This document shows, one piece after another, positions 34,291-46,313 of a stretch of DNA of 64,000 bases (position 1 is the stretch's first letter; every line of letters starts with the position of its first letter). Made by a program: the position numbers and the translations under genes. The notes beneath the pieces were generated by a model that made no database searches, had not been told where the DNA came from, and saw nothing but the letters and a program-made list of their open reading frames with translations. The stretch spans positions 14,628 to 78,627 of the forward strand of contig BDDD01001382.1 in assembly GCA_001972305.1 (NCBI GenBank), read 5' to 3'. This stretch comes from Cephalotus follicularis (lineage: Eukaryota > Streptophyta > Magnoliopsida > Oxalidales > Cephalotaceae).

Positions 34291-34663
34291 GTGAGAAAGT
34301 TTCGATATAGTCATCCCATGTCTTTGTCTATACCCTTTCATGACAAATTGCACCTTATAAGTCTCTACCTTACCATCAACGCCAATCTTCCTCTTGAATA
34401 TTGATTTGCAACCAATAGGCTTTACCCCTTCTGGTGCATCTACCAAGTTTCATACTTGGTTGGCATACATGGAGTCCATTTTTGATTTCATGGCCTTTAG
34501 CCATGCCCTAGATCAGTTCTATTCACTGCTTCCTCGTAGCTGATAGGCTTGTCATCTTCGACGTCGTTGAGTTCATCAGTGCCTTACACGAGAAAACCGT
34601 ATCTCTTAGGCGCTATTGAAACCCTGCATGATTTCCTCACCTGAGGAGCGCCTATCAGAGATG

Positions 34664-35605
34664 CTATCTTAGGTTGGATGTTTCCCCAACTGTGTCTCTA
34701 GAGGTTTCAACCTCTAATTCCTCATAGTCATGTGGGCTTTCACCTAGTGATAACTCTCTGAGTTTCACCTGACTCCCACTACTTCCTGCAAGCAGGTATT
34801 CCTTCTCTAGGAATTTTGCAGTGCGCAAAACAAAAATCTTTTGTTCACTGGGATGGTAAAAATAGTATCCTAAGCTCTCCTTCGGATATCCCACAAACAT
34901 GCATCTGTCAGACCGTGCCTCCATCTTCGAAGGTTGTTGCCCTCTAACATAATCTGGACAGCCCCAAACCCTCAAATTATATAGGCTGGTTTTCCTCCCT
35001 TGAAATATCTCAGAAGGTGTGGAGGGGACGAATTTCAAAGGAATACGGTTTAGGATGTGCGCTGCCAACCACAGTGAATAACCCAAAAATGAGATTGGAA
35101 GATCAGCAAAAGACATCATGGACCGGACCATATTCATCAAGATCCAATTCCTCCGTTCGCATACACCATTATGCTATGGTGTTCTTGGAGGTGTCAATTG
35201 AGAGAGATTTCTGTTATCCCTCAGATAACCATGGAATTCAGCAGATAGGTATTCGCCCCCTCGGTCAGACCGGAGTATTTTAATGGGCTTTCCTATTTGC
35301 TTTTCTACTTCTTGTCTGAATTTTTTAAATCTCTCAAAAGATTCAGACTTGTGTTTCATTAGAAACACGTACCCAAACCGTGATAAATCATCGGTAAAGG
35401 TGATGAAGTAGGGAAAACCTACATAAGTATTGACCAATATTGGACCACATACGTCGGTGTGGACAAGTCCCGATATGTCCACTGCCCTTTCTCCTTGTCC
35501 AGAGAAGGGAGATTTGGTCATCTTGCCAATCAAACATGGCTCACAAGTTGGAAAGAACTCAACGTCCTGGATGTCGAAAAGTCCATCCTTAACCAACCGT
35601 GTCAA
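34664..35605 (-). pseudogene. pol: Copia X integrase
   Basis: The first frame (35174-35605) holds the end of the zinc region (CEPCLIGKMTKSPF), the first catalytic Asp (HTDVCGP), FTDDLSRFGYVFLM and the second Asp block (LRSDRGGEY). The Glu block lies between the two frames and is not readable in one frame. The second frame (34664-35140) holds LPISFLGYSLWLAAHILNRI, the VWGCPDYV block and the FVGYPKESLGYYFY block. Two or more frameshifts. Confidence 0.85.
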
Positions 35606-35638
35606 TCTAGCCTCGCTAGGATGACCGAATCTACAATG

Positions 35639-36110
35639 CTATACATATGAAGGGTTTACATCAATAGTCTCTCTTTGACTTTTATTAGTTCCCATTTCAA
35701 ATGTTAATGTCATTTGTTCATTTGTATTGAAAACATATATCTCGTTATCTACGTGCCCTTCACATATAAGAACGTTTTCATGTATAAGACTACAAGCATT
35801 TGCAGTAAAGGTTAGCATCCAAACAATCTTATACAAATAAGAAACTGATATTACATTTCTCATAAGGTTCTTTACAAAATAGCGTAGGTCTAGTTTTAAT
35901 ACATGGCCATGATAAAAAAAACAACTCAAAAATTCCAACATAGGTTGTTTGAATCCGTGACCCATCACCTTGGCGTAAGTCCAATGCTTCAACTACTATG
36001 AGCTGTCTAGCCCCTCTCAGCCCCTGCAAAGAGTTACCAATGTTAGTCCCACAACCGGAGTCAACTACCCACGTTGAACTAACATTATAAGCCATAAATG
36101 ATTCAATCAT
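35639..36110 (-). pseudogene. pol: Copia X protease and GAG-pre-integrase region
   Basis: Protease motif WVVDSGCGTNIGNSLQGL near 36060 with the DSG active site. The downstream frame (35639-35992) reads FELGTNKSQRETIDVNPSYV-like pre-integrase sequence. Frames are shifted relative to one another. Confidence 0.7.
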
Positions 36111-36173
36111 AAAACTACTTGAAGAAGAGGCACCTCCCCCATTGGACTTGAGGAACTCAGGAAATTTTGATCT

Positions 36174-37047
36174 CTAATGGCCTTGCTTTCCACAATAATA
36201 GCAGGCCTTCTCATCAGAGAGCTGTCGGATCCTATTTTGGAGATCATCCCCCGCCACTAGAAGTGGTTTCTTCCATTTCTTCCCTTTGTTTTTCATGGGC
36301 GCCTTGCCCTTTCCCTTGGACTTGGATCTACTCGATCCGCCCCTTTTGAGGGCTTTCCAGGAGGAAGAAGATGGAAGCATCATCACATGTGACTTGGACT
36401 TCCCATGGTCCATGTCGGCTTCAGCTGTGCGAAGCATCTCCACGAGTTTAGGCAGAGTACATTCCAGCTTGTTCATGTGGAAATTCGTGATGAATTAGGA
36501 GAATGTCAAATGGAGGGACGCAAGCATAAGGTCGATGTAATAACCATCGTCCATGATTAGATCCAACTGAGCCAACAGCTCAATGAGATCAATCATCTTC
36601 AACCCATGAGAACGGGCTGATGCCCCACAGACATTTTCAACCAGCAGGGCAGATAGGATAAGTCGAACCATTGGGTTCTAGACCTAGTACCATATAACTC
36701 CTTCAGTATCAAGCTTCTCATGTTGTCTTTGCAATTACGGGACCATACTCGCAATCGCTAAGCATCGAGCTTGCTCATCCTCGTCTCTCCATTTGCCATT
36801 TGGACTTATGCTCTTCGGTTGGGTTAGCTCCCAAAACCGGAGTTGTATCAGTCATCACATGAGCTAGCATCATGCTCGTGAGTACAAGGCGCAGATTGCG
36901 CTCCCAATCCAAAAAATTAGGACCCTCTAGCTTGTTTGTTTTAGTTATTCTTGTGATAGCGATGTTTACAGACATTATAGTGGAATAAAAAATATCTAGC
37001 AACCCACAAGAGAAAACAATGAGAGAAGTATTAGCAAATTGTTCCAT
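36174..37047 (-). pseudogene. gag: Copia X gag
   Basis: The N-terminal block from about 36978 reads MSVNIAITRITKTNKLEGPN then FLDWERNLRLVL, typical of plant copia gag. The C-terminal frame (36174-36476) contains LPKLVEMLRTAEADM, a Lys/Gly-rich basic segment (SKGKGKAPMKNKGKKWKK) and a zinc knuckle beginning CYYCGKQGH. The middle of gag is out of frame. Confidence 0.8.
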
Positions 37048-38488
37048 TACAAGTTATTACCATAATTCTTGGTCTTTAGAAATTATGGCTCCTCCCACTA
37101 TTCTAATCGTATCCCACACCCCCATGTGGAATTTGAGAAGCCTCTTGCTTTCTAGTGGGGATCGGAATCTATCCGGCATACTACAGCCTCACCTATCGGC
37201 GTACAAGCCATAATACATGAATAGGTAGACATAAATGTCAATTTACATGAGGACCTCTTTCCCTTAAATGTAAGATCTGATACTAGATTTGGCCTCCCAG
37301 CCCTTATGTTCCCAACTGTTACTACGCAAACCATAAGGTTACGGTAGAATTCCCGTGTCCAGATGCCAAAACAATGCCATTTCCTCCAGTGCACCTCACA
37401 CTGTAATCGAATAGTAAAGGTTATACGGGGGACCTCTGCTGTCACAGTGCCATCCCCAATATGTCCACACCATTCAACGATGATTGCGGAAGGCCAACGG
37501 TAGGACACCGCGTGTGTGCCACCGCTTATGGACTTATTGTTATACATTTGGAGGAATTTAGGTCTCAACATTTTAGTATTTTACCAAAGACGTTTATTAG
37601 ATAATTTTATTATCTTCCAATGATGTTTGAATGGCTTAACACGCTTGGACGTGTTTGAAAAAATATAAAATTCATCCATCTCATGCATCCTAATAAATGG
37701 CCCCACTTGGGACTTTAACTATTATGGTGATCACGTGAGCCAAACGTGACCACCAGGTCTCCTATGTGATATTATTTAAATAACTACTTTATTAAAATAT
37801 TTGTACCATGCATACATCGCCTTCACATGGTCTTGTATTCTTCTTGATCCTCTCTTCAATCTTCATTGCATCCCCATTTAAAAAATTACATTGAATGTGC
37901 ATTGAAAAATAAGAATACAATTAAAAGGGAGAAGAGAAAACTCTACACGTAAGAATTTAATGAATAAGAAAAATTATCGGTGCACGCCGACTGTCTTATT
38001 ACAAACCAAACGAACACCATCATAAGAAAGCATTGAAATAGCATCCATAAAAGAAAACAAAACATCTAGGTCTAGTCCCAAGCCTACCACCATGCATAAG
38101 AAATTCAAAAAATATAATCAATAGATTTAATGAATAAACACGTAATGATTTAATATTTAATGGTTTGTCGATTTATTTAGTAGACAAAATGAAAATCCAC
38201 TCCCACTAGATAAATAAAAATCTAGTCACCCTATTTATAGTTTATCACTACATACATTGATTAATCCCACAAATGGATTTAATAGAGTTAAAACAATGCA
38301 ATTTATATTAGAATAAACTAATATTTATTATTCCTCTTGAATAAAATTGCACTATTAGGAAGAGCTTTGTACATACGTGAATAAATCTCTATCCGAACAC
38401 TGTGGTACATTCCTGTCCAATCCATTTAATATTCCTACCAATGTGTGCAAAGATTGCACAGAAACTACAAAGAAAAGCTCGCCGGAAG
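37048..38488 (-). other. Leader of copia X and unassigned sequence up to LTR H
   Basis: Upstream in sense of gag. A degenerate PBS-like stretch (CTAGTATCAGATC on the minus strand, about 37272-37284) could mark an LTR edge at 37290, but the following sequence does not match copia X's 3' LTR. The rest is AT-rich with no credible gene. It could be a long untranslated leader or a decayed 5' LTR. Confidence 0.4.
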
Positions 38489-39221
38489 TGTTGGAATTTG
38501 TTTACGTAGAAACCCTAAACTAGAAATCGGATAGCATGCAATATAGGTTTCAAAAATTTTCTATGCAATTCCAATCCTTACCCAAGGATCTTTGATGCTT
38601 AATTAAGTTATTATCAAAGATTAGAAACTTTTTTTAACACTTAAAAAATGATTGGAACTTACTTGATGGAGCCACTCCTTCCTTCAAGTTCCTTTAGGAT
38701 CCAAGGTAGCCTCCAAGTGTAGGATGGCCTCTAAGATGATCCACACCAAGAGATCTCCTTTTTTCTCTCCTTTCTCCATGCCTTGGGAAGGAAGAGAAAC
38801 TCTTTTTCCTTCTCTCCAAGGCTCGGCCGATGTTGGGAGAGTTAGTCTTACTCTCCTAATGACTTATGCTAGTAAGTATATATTAGGAAAAATGACTTAA
38901 AGAAAATATCTAAGTCTTTTTACTTAACCATTAAGCAAATGACTTGGTCAAGGCCTCGTCTTGTTTTGGCAGAAATTTCCCTTATAATAAATCATCTTAT
39001 GGTTTATTAAATATGTGATTCTAATTCACACCATGTTGGAGGAGATCGACACTTGTATTGTGTGTGACTCTTTAGGTTCACTATTATGTTGGCCGTAGAA
39101 TTAAATTGTGATTCTTATCATCAATCAATTAAACATTTTTCATCACATGAAAACATTTTAATTGACATTCCTAATTAAAACACTTTTAATTCTTTTTCAT
39201 CCAAGATAGGTTATCAGACTG
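38489..39221 (-). repeat. Copia LTR H, left piece
   Basis: Starts TGTTGGAATTTG on the plus strand, the inverted end of a copia LTR, and contains A/T-rich and CT-rich LTR-like sequence. It breaks off at 39221, where a minus-strand gypsy LTR begins. The matching right piece is probably 59915-60868, giving about 1.69 kb in total. Confidence 0.6.
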
Positions 39222-39382
39222 TGTCACGCCCCATTTCTATAACAACACTTAGGTCATGGCAATTGGCATAATATTCAGCTCATATAAAAATACGAAAAAT
39301 TTAAAACTTTCTAATCATATATGATCATTTCATTTCATTGCAGAAGCATATGATTATAAGCTGAATTTAAATACATAACATG
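39222..39382 (-). repeat. Tekay-like LTR F/G, 3'-end piece
   Basis: Starts TGTCACGCCCCATTTC, the inverted form of the LTR B/C terminus GGGGTGTGACA, and follows the order of the last ~160 bp of LTR C. Interrupted by solo LTR E. It resumes at 54465. Confidence 0.75.
39378..39382. repeat. Left target-site duplication ACATG of solo LTR E
   Basis: ACATG directly before TGTCACACCCCG, repeated at 54460-54464 directly after the other LTR end. Confidence 0.88.
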
Positions 39383-40364
39383 TGTCACACCCCGAACCGC
39401 GAGGGTAAACCCCCACGACTCGACGCGTGAGATTCCATCAAACCATATCATATTTCATACTCCAAAAAGTGCTATAAATTTAAAACTTTAATCAATCATA
39501 TTACAACAGTGGAATTAATCAATCCATATAAAAACTAACTCTAGAAATCTCCCAAAATTTCAGCATGAAGTATTCGTTTATCGGACGAAACTCCCTATAA
39601 AGAAAAACACATTTTATGTCTTGGGCTCAGCCCTTAACAACCACACTCCCGAATGAGGAATTAGCAGTTTATCACAATGTATGGACTCTTCCATGTCCTT
39701 TACATCAACACACATATTAAACAAGCACGGTCGCAAGCCGGGAGGTCAATAGCTGAATATAAAACATATATCTATTTCATCTTTAGATTTGTCTCTTATA
39801 CAATAACCATAAGTATATCCATATTCAATATATGTCCCTTTACAATATCACTTTTATACAAATTAGGTCAGAGGAAATATAAATCCTTACCCTGCGTTTT
39901 AACCTGGCTGGTCATTGCTGCGCGTCACCTGGACCAGAACCTGACCAATTACATTACAATACAATAAAATACAATGCAATGGGTCAGCAACCCGAAGGTT
40001 GTGTAGGATACACATGTGCAAGGTACATATAGGAGTGCAGTAAATAAGTATGACATATGAGAGATGTATGCATGACAATCGATATAAACCATGCTATGAA
40101 AACTAGTATTTAGAAACATGCCATTTTCCATAGGCACCGTTCACTAACCATATCCATACCATTCCATTACCATTCCTCACCATAACAATAACCATAAAAT
40201 ATCCATTCCATAACCATACCAACCCTTAACCACAATCTTGCAAATCCATGACCCTTCGATCTGTAACCATACGATCCATAACCCTTCGATTCGTAACCAT
40301 TCGATCCATCATCATACGATCTATATTCGTACGTTCCATAACCATTCCACAACCATTCCATATA

Positions 40365-40369
40365 CGTTC
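40365..40369. repeat. Left target-site duplication CGTTC of element D
   Basis: CGTTC before TGTAATACCC, repeated at 51891-51895 after the 3' LTR. Confidence 0.9.
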
Positions 40370-42544
40370 TGTAATACCCAAGTACGGTTTTGCAGAAGAT
40401 TCTCTTATCATCTACTAGTTAAGGCCTGGTTTGGGCTTTGTTATTTTCCTTGAGCTTTTGGGCATCCTCTCTTGTGCAATTTTAAGGCCCGAAGGTGGCG
40501 TTATTGGGAATAGTCATTTATTTTGACTAAGCCCATATATGAAGCTTACAAGAGAAGCTAACGGTTTCCAAGGTGAAAAGACTTGTGTCAGGGAAAGTGT
40601 GTGAAGTGATATTATCTGGCGCCTTGGGCAGAAGGAATAAAAAAAAAGGAAAAGGGGAGAAAAAGATAGAAGTTAGTATGAGAAGTAAGAAAAAAAAAAG
40701 AAGAAGTTTGAGAGAAGTAGGTAGGAAGAAGAAAAAAGAAAAGGAAGAGGCCTAGTGAACTCTGTCTGGGTGGGTCGTGAGTACTCCCTGTGAGGTTCAA
40801 GCTTCCTCTTTCGTTGGATCCTCCTGGCATGACTGAGCATCTCTTCTAGAAGTCTTGTTTCTCTTCTTCTCCATTTCTTCTATAGCCAAACGTGGTTGAA
40901 GGTGATTCTCACTGATCTTTGATATCCTTACTCGAGTGTGGTATGGTGGATTCGGAGTTCCTCAGTATTGAGCCGTGAGTTGGAATCCCTGGTGTGTTTG
41001 ACATTTGAGATGGTGAAATATGGGTCCGCTGGTAGATTCAAAGCTCTAGGTGGCTGTTCGAGTTCTGGGAATATGAAGAATCCAGTGGGGTGGATTTTGA
41101 GTTCCAAGGAACTGATGTTTTGTGAGTTGTGTTTTAGCATATAGATTCGGGGTAGATGAGGTTCATCAGATCTATGTGACAAATATAGCTGTTATGGCCA
41201 TGTAAGATGCGTGTTCTTGTCAGGGAGTTAGTGCGATGTGCGTCCTAGCAGAGGAGTCAGTTTGATGTATATCCCATGCTGAGCAGTGCACGTTAAGCTT
41301 TCCTTGCAGAGTAGTCCAAGTCGGGCGTCCCTTGGTGAGCAGTGCATGTCAAGCATCTTCTTGAGCTTCTACCAGTTGAAGTGTCTCCTTGGTAGTGGTT
41401 GAGCGGTGATTGCCGACAGGGGTGGGCTTGCGTAGCCCCTCGATCGATGTTCATATAGTAAAGTGCGCTAAACGTTTGATTGTCGGGGAAGGAGTGCTCG
41501 CGTAGCTCTTCTGTCGATGTTCATGCGGTGTTCTGGAAGTGGGTATCTATATGCGTATATGAAGGATGTTTACAGTCCTGTATCCCATGACCATGTGGAT
41601 GGACCTTCAATGGAGTTTTTATTTGTGCTTGCTGAGGTGGTTCCAGCTATGGAAGTGTGAGAGTAAGGAGTTTTCCTTAGTTTTGGCCGTCCTCCCGACT
41701 TCGGACCAGCTCAGTCCCTGAAGACGTTTTGATGGGTGAGCCCTGGTGAATCTCTTGGGTACTGGGCCGGGTGATATTTCATCTCCTTAGTGTAAATCGA
41801 GTGTTGGTGGGATCTCAGGTAGTTGTGCCAAATGCTTGGCGTTTGTCCTCGGGCCTTTATGTAGTTCCCAGGCATTGCTATGTTAAACGTTGTGGTTTCC
41901 TTGTGCACAGGCCTTGTGTTGATCCTTGGGCATTTATAGGTGTGGTGGTCTCCCCAAGAATTTGCTGTTACGGTGGTCTCCTTGGGAATTTGCTGTTGTG
42001 GTTGTCTCCTCGGGCATTTGCTTGTGTGGTGGTCTCCCCGGGTACCGCTTATGTACTGGTCTCCTCGGGCGTGGACTGAGCAAACTGGCTTCCCTGGTGT
42101 TTTGTTGAAGATGCCTTCTCGGGCGTGAATCTCCTCGGGGTACCTGGTCTAGTGCTGGCAGTGGGTTGACATCTGTGGTTGGTTTGATATCCGTGGATGG
42201 GCTGTTGTTCCGTGGATGGTCTGGTACTCTATGGTGGGCAGGTGTCTATGGCTTCTCCGCGGGCAGGTAGTTGAATTGTTGTGGCATTCTACATCTTGCC
42301 ATTGGGGATGATGAATGAAGGCAGACGTGACAAACTTGCTGAACTATGTCGCAGTGGTGCGTACCCTTGAAGTGCTGAGCTCCTGGGCAAGCAACGCTCA
42401 TTGTCTGGTACACTGTAGTGCTTGTGGCCTGGTACTTGCGGAGCTTGTTGCCTGGTACTTGTATTACTTGTGACCCGGTACTTGCGGAGCTTGTTGTCTG
42501 GTGCCTGACAGTGATTGTGATCCGTTGTGGTCTACCGTTGTGCT

Positions 42545-42885
42545 TCCCCTGGCATTGTGGTCTGGTTTGTTGTTTGGGCAGGCAGTGCTTGTAGTCGGGC
42601 TTGTTGTCTGGTCAGGCAATGCATGTGGTCTGGCTTGTTGATTGGGCAGGCAGTGCTTGTGGTCTGGTTTGTTGTTTGGGCAGGCAGTGCTTGTGGTATG
42701 GTTTGTTGTCTTGGCATGCAGTGCTTGTGGTTTGCCTTGTTGTCTGGGAAGGCAGTGCTTGTGGTCTGGCTTGTTGACTGGGCATGCGGTGGTTGTGGTA
42801 TGGCTTGTTGTCTGGGCAGGCAGTCCTTGTGGTCTGGCTTGTTGACTAGGCGGGCAGTACTTGAGGTCTGGCTTATGGTCCAGTA
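42545..42885 (+). repeat. 34-bp tandem repeat, 5' LTR of element D
   Basis: About ten imperfect copies of a unit containing GTGGTCTGG, TTGTTG and GGGCAGGCAGTGCTT. Successive copies of the GGCAGTGC anchor are 34 bp apart at 42585, 42619 and 42653. Confidence 0.88.
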
Positions 42886-43443
42886 CCTTGCAGTACTTAT
42901 GGTCTAGCGTTGTGATCTGACATGTTGCAGAGGTCGTCGTCTGACATGTCGTAGAGGTCTTCGTCTCGCATAGTGCAGAGTTGGTGATCAAAGGTCCAGA
43001 GGAGAAGGTCTATGGAGGATGTGTTTCCCCTGGCCTAGACCAAAGTGTTAAGTGATAACATGTAAAACACGAGGGTGCTCTCCTTAGGTCTAAGTGACAC
43101 GGTGCGTGTTGGTTTCTCGAAAGACAGTGTTAAGTGATCACGTGTAGAGCTTGTGGGTGCTCTCTTGGGTTTTAAGTGATACGGTCCGTGTTGGTTTATG
43201 GGAAGGCAGTGTTGAGGATTTAATGAAACGGTGAGTTGAGTCTCTCCTCTCATTGAAGTCCCCTGCTCGTCTTCGTAATACATCCTTGGAGTGGTCCTCA
43301 GGTCTTGTTGAGCAGTGGCTTCTGGTCTGACATAGCTCCTGTGAATGAATGAAGTCTGGTGCGGCTTCTTTGCCATGTATGGCCGGCGTGGTCATCCTTT
43401 CTTTCTCAGTATTGCTAAGCTATGTAACCCTGTATGTAATGAA

Positions 43444-43448
43444 CTTCA
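43444..43448. repeat. Left target-site duplication CTTCA of the solo family-X LTR
   Basis: CTTCA before TGTTGGAACC and again at 45891-45895. The uninterrupted sequence with a single CTTCA is present in the other LTR of element D near 51485. Confidence 0.92.
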
Positions 43449-45890
43449 TGTTGGAACCTGGGAACGCAGCGGAAGAAAAAAGTTTCCGGCAACTAGGGTT
43501 TAGGGTGTATAATTTTAAAAAATGGTTTCTGACATAAAGAACACCCATAACCATTGCCTAGAAATGTCCCAAGTTAGCCCTAGGATCACTAATTGGTCAT
43601 TAGAAAGACCATATGGCCGAAACAAGCATGTGAGGGTTCGGTTGGCCTAGGGTTTTCCAACCCCAAAAATGGCCAACATGGTGAATGGATAGGGTAATGC
43701 ACAACATACCCTAAACCATTCCCAACCAGTGTCTCACCCTAAAGGAGAGCTAGGGTTCGGCATAACCCTAGCAAGAACACACAACCTGTATAAAAACAAA
43801 TCATCTAGAGCTTGGCAAAGCTCTAGGAACAACTCACACACCACATCCATATAGCATGTAAAGAAGAAGGAAGTAAGAAAATACCTCAAGTCTTTACTCC
43901 TTCAAAAATGTGAATTCCTTTCCTTGAGCTCCCAGACTTTCTCCTTCACATTTGTTTCTCCCCTTGGCACGACAACCAACAATTGTGAAGCCACTTTTGC
44001 TGGTTCCAAGTTTCTATAAAAACTAAACAATTGGAGGAAGAGTTTTTATGCAAATCTCCACCTACAATTGCTTTGGTACGGTAAGAGGAAGGTATCCTAG
44101 CCTTTCTCTTCTTGAACAATCAAGTTCTAAGCAACCATGGTGGTTCTTTCTTCTCCAAACCAATAGAATAAAATGAAGAGAAGAAAATAGAGAGATGGCT
44201 ACATGAGAGAGTGCAAGAGAGAAGGCAAAGAAACAACGCACATAGTCATTTTTTAGTGAAGTTGCCGTGTGCAACTTGTAGTGTGAGATTAATATCTCCA
44301 CTCACATGTCCTCTAAACCTCTTAGAAGTTAACAACACACACCATGGCTTATTATCCTCCCTATGTTCGGCCATGAGGTTGATTCTAACCCATGTAATGG
44401 CTTGGTTTCATGTGCAAGACTTTGACCAAGTCAACGAAAAAAATCACCAAGTTAACTTAGTTACATTAAAGTAACTAGTTAGTCACACTAATATGACTAG
44501 ACCTCCAATTTGTCCCAGCCATATCCTAGCATCACAAAGATATGGTTCGGCCCACTTGGTCTCCCTCTCCATGAAAAGTCAACTTTTCACAAATGACCAA
44601 AATACCCCTCAGCCCAGAATGACCTATTTATGGTGTAGCTCGATTTCACTTCCATAGAAATGAATTAAGTCTAGCAAAATAAATATTCATAGGCCAAGTA
44701 ACACCTCCCGGGTGCTATCCTCTTACTCAATGACATGTGCCCCGCACATATCAACATGATCCAAAAAACAGTAGGGACCCGAAAGCCCAGTTGGTACGAC
44801 TATAAGTTTCTCAAAACATCCCGGAGTTCTGGTATGACCACTTTAATAGTCCTCGACTATTAAAATGACCCCGATGTGATTCCTTATCACCCTCCGGATC
44901 CATGGTATCACCCATATCTATAAGTCATTATCCGGTAAACCAGTACTTTATCTAGTCAATGGCATATGTGTCATGTATCCTACGTCATACTTAGCTCCGA
45001 TCGTGACCTAGGGTTCGGAATAATGTCACCCCCAGGTAAAGCCACGATAACTATTAATTCATGTACACACTGAGACTATCGGCAGACTATCCCAGAAAAC
45101 CCTATTCCAATATGCCTATACCTGGCCAGGAATTTTAAGTCTACAACGGACATAAATAATATAGAGTCGATCACCCTCTTACGGGTGTGACGATTCCTTA
45201 TTGCGAACTCGCCCATACATCTCAATGAAGTTTCCACAAGACCCAAAGACAACCCTTTTGCCAGCACGTGCCTAGTGCTGGGGAAGGCGGAAATCAAAGT
45301 CAAACAGTTGAAACACAATCCATGCCAGCCGCTCAGGTCTAAGGACACAATGTAGCTCCACCAATGGTCTACTAGTTACCATAGACTATACACTACCGAT
45401 ACTATAGGAATCCTATTGACATAGGTAAGACTTTCCAAATAGGTTTCCTATGGTGGGTCTGTTTACTGACATGCTCCTTGCATGCACCCCGCATTAGCTT
45501 TAGGGTAAACCCAAATGGCAACGAGATGATCCATCCTCCACTAAACCTAGGAGCAAGCATAGTACGACAAGTATTTACGGTTCATCTATTGCCCAAAAAG
45601 TGAACCTAGGACTTGGAACATTTTGTCAGAAGGGAGTAAGGATCGCATTCTCATAACCTCCCAGGCATGAGATCCAACCCTTTTGCGACAGGGCACTATA
45701 TGTGTACTCGGATGACATGGTGATCACCCGATCCATTTAAGATGGTTTGGGATAATACATATAGTATGGTTTGCCATTGGTAAATTAAATATGCACATAA
45801 ACATAAAGTGAATACAGATCATATAAATAGAAAGTGTTTGTACAAGCTGAATACCATAACATGGCATGTAGGGACACGCCTACTCAACCA
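43449..45890 (-). repeat. Solo copia LTR of family X (2442 bp), TSD CTTCA
   Basis: Plus strand starts TGTTGGAACC and ends CTCAACCA. It aligns with copia X's 3' LTR (17170-18126 and 26981-27327) in the same orientation and with 28074-29380 in the opposite one. It holds no internal region. The intact empty site in the partner LTR of element D proves its limits. Confidence 0.93.
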
Positions 45891-46299
45891 CTTCATACTA
45901 GTGGAACCTCATGGATGATTGAGGAAGTGGACGTAGGCATATTCTTTGCCGAACCACTTTAAAATGTTTGTCTATTTCTACTCTTTCCTTTATCATGTAT
46001 GTGTGTATGCATGGACGCTATGTCCTTCACGTTGTAGTTCGGGTCCTTTGCCGTGGAGGAAGAGGATAGGTAGGACCTTGGCGCGTGGCACCAGTCGCTG
46101 CAATGGGCAGCCAAGGCGCAGGTGGACATCCAGTCCTTTGTTCTCGCGATGTGCGAGGAAGAGAAGAAAAAAAAGAGTATGAAGGAGAAGATGATAGGAG
46201 GTCCTTTTTCATATGACCAGTTTAGCCATGGGTTATGGTTAACGTCATGCCAGTTTCCTTGTGACGTCTTGGGGCTCGGGAGAGGGTCGTCACAACTTT

Positions 46300-46313
46300 T
46301 GGTATCAGAGAGA
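46300..46313 (+). other. Primer-binding site of element D
   Basis: TGGTATCAGAGAG, five bases after the 5' LTR end at 46294, matching the initiator tRNA-Met 3' end. Confidence 0.85.

Larger units (their letters stand above)
40370..46294 (+). repeat. Element D 5' LTR (about 3.48 kb plus nested solo LTR)
   Basis: Begins TGTAATACCC and ends GGTCGTCACA. Notable parts are a purine-rich stretch (40630-40750), two hairpin motifs (41408-41454, 41478-41524), GGTCTCC-type imperfect repeats (41940-42070) and the 34-bp tandem array (42545-42885). It is interrupted by the solo copia LTR at 43449-45890. Long frames in the tandem array are repeat artefacts. Confidence 0.88.

Noticed and set aside
42464..42991. 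Long frames in the 42.5-43.0 kb and 50.6-50.9 kb regions on both strands (Cys/Gly/Trp-rich and Thr/Asn/Gln-rich)
   Set aside because: They are open only because the 34-bp tandem repeat has few stops. Several frames on both strands are equally open and none has a start or domain context.
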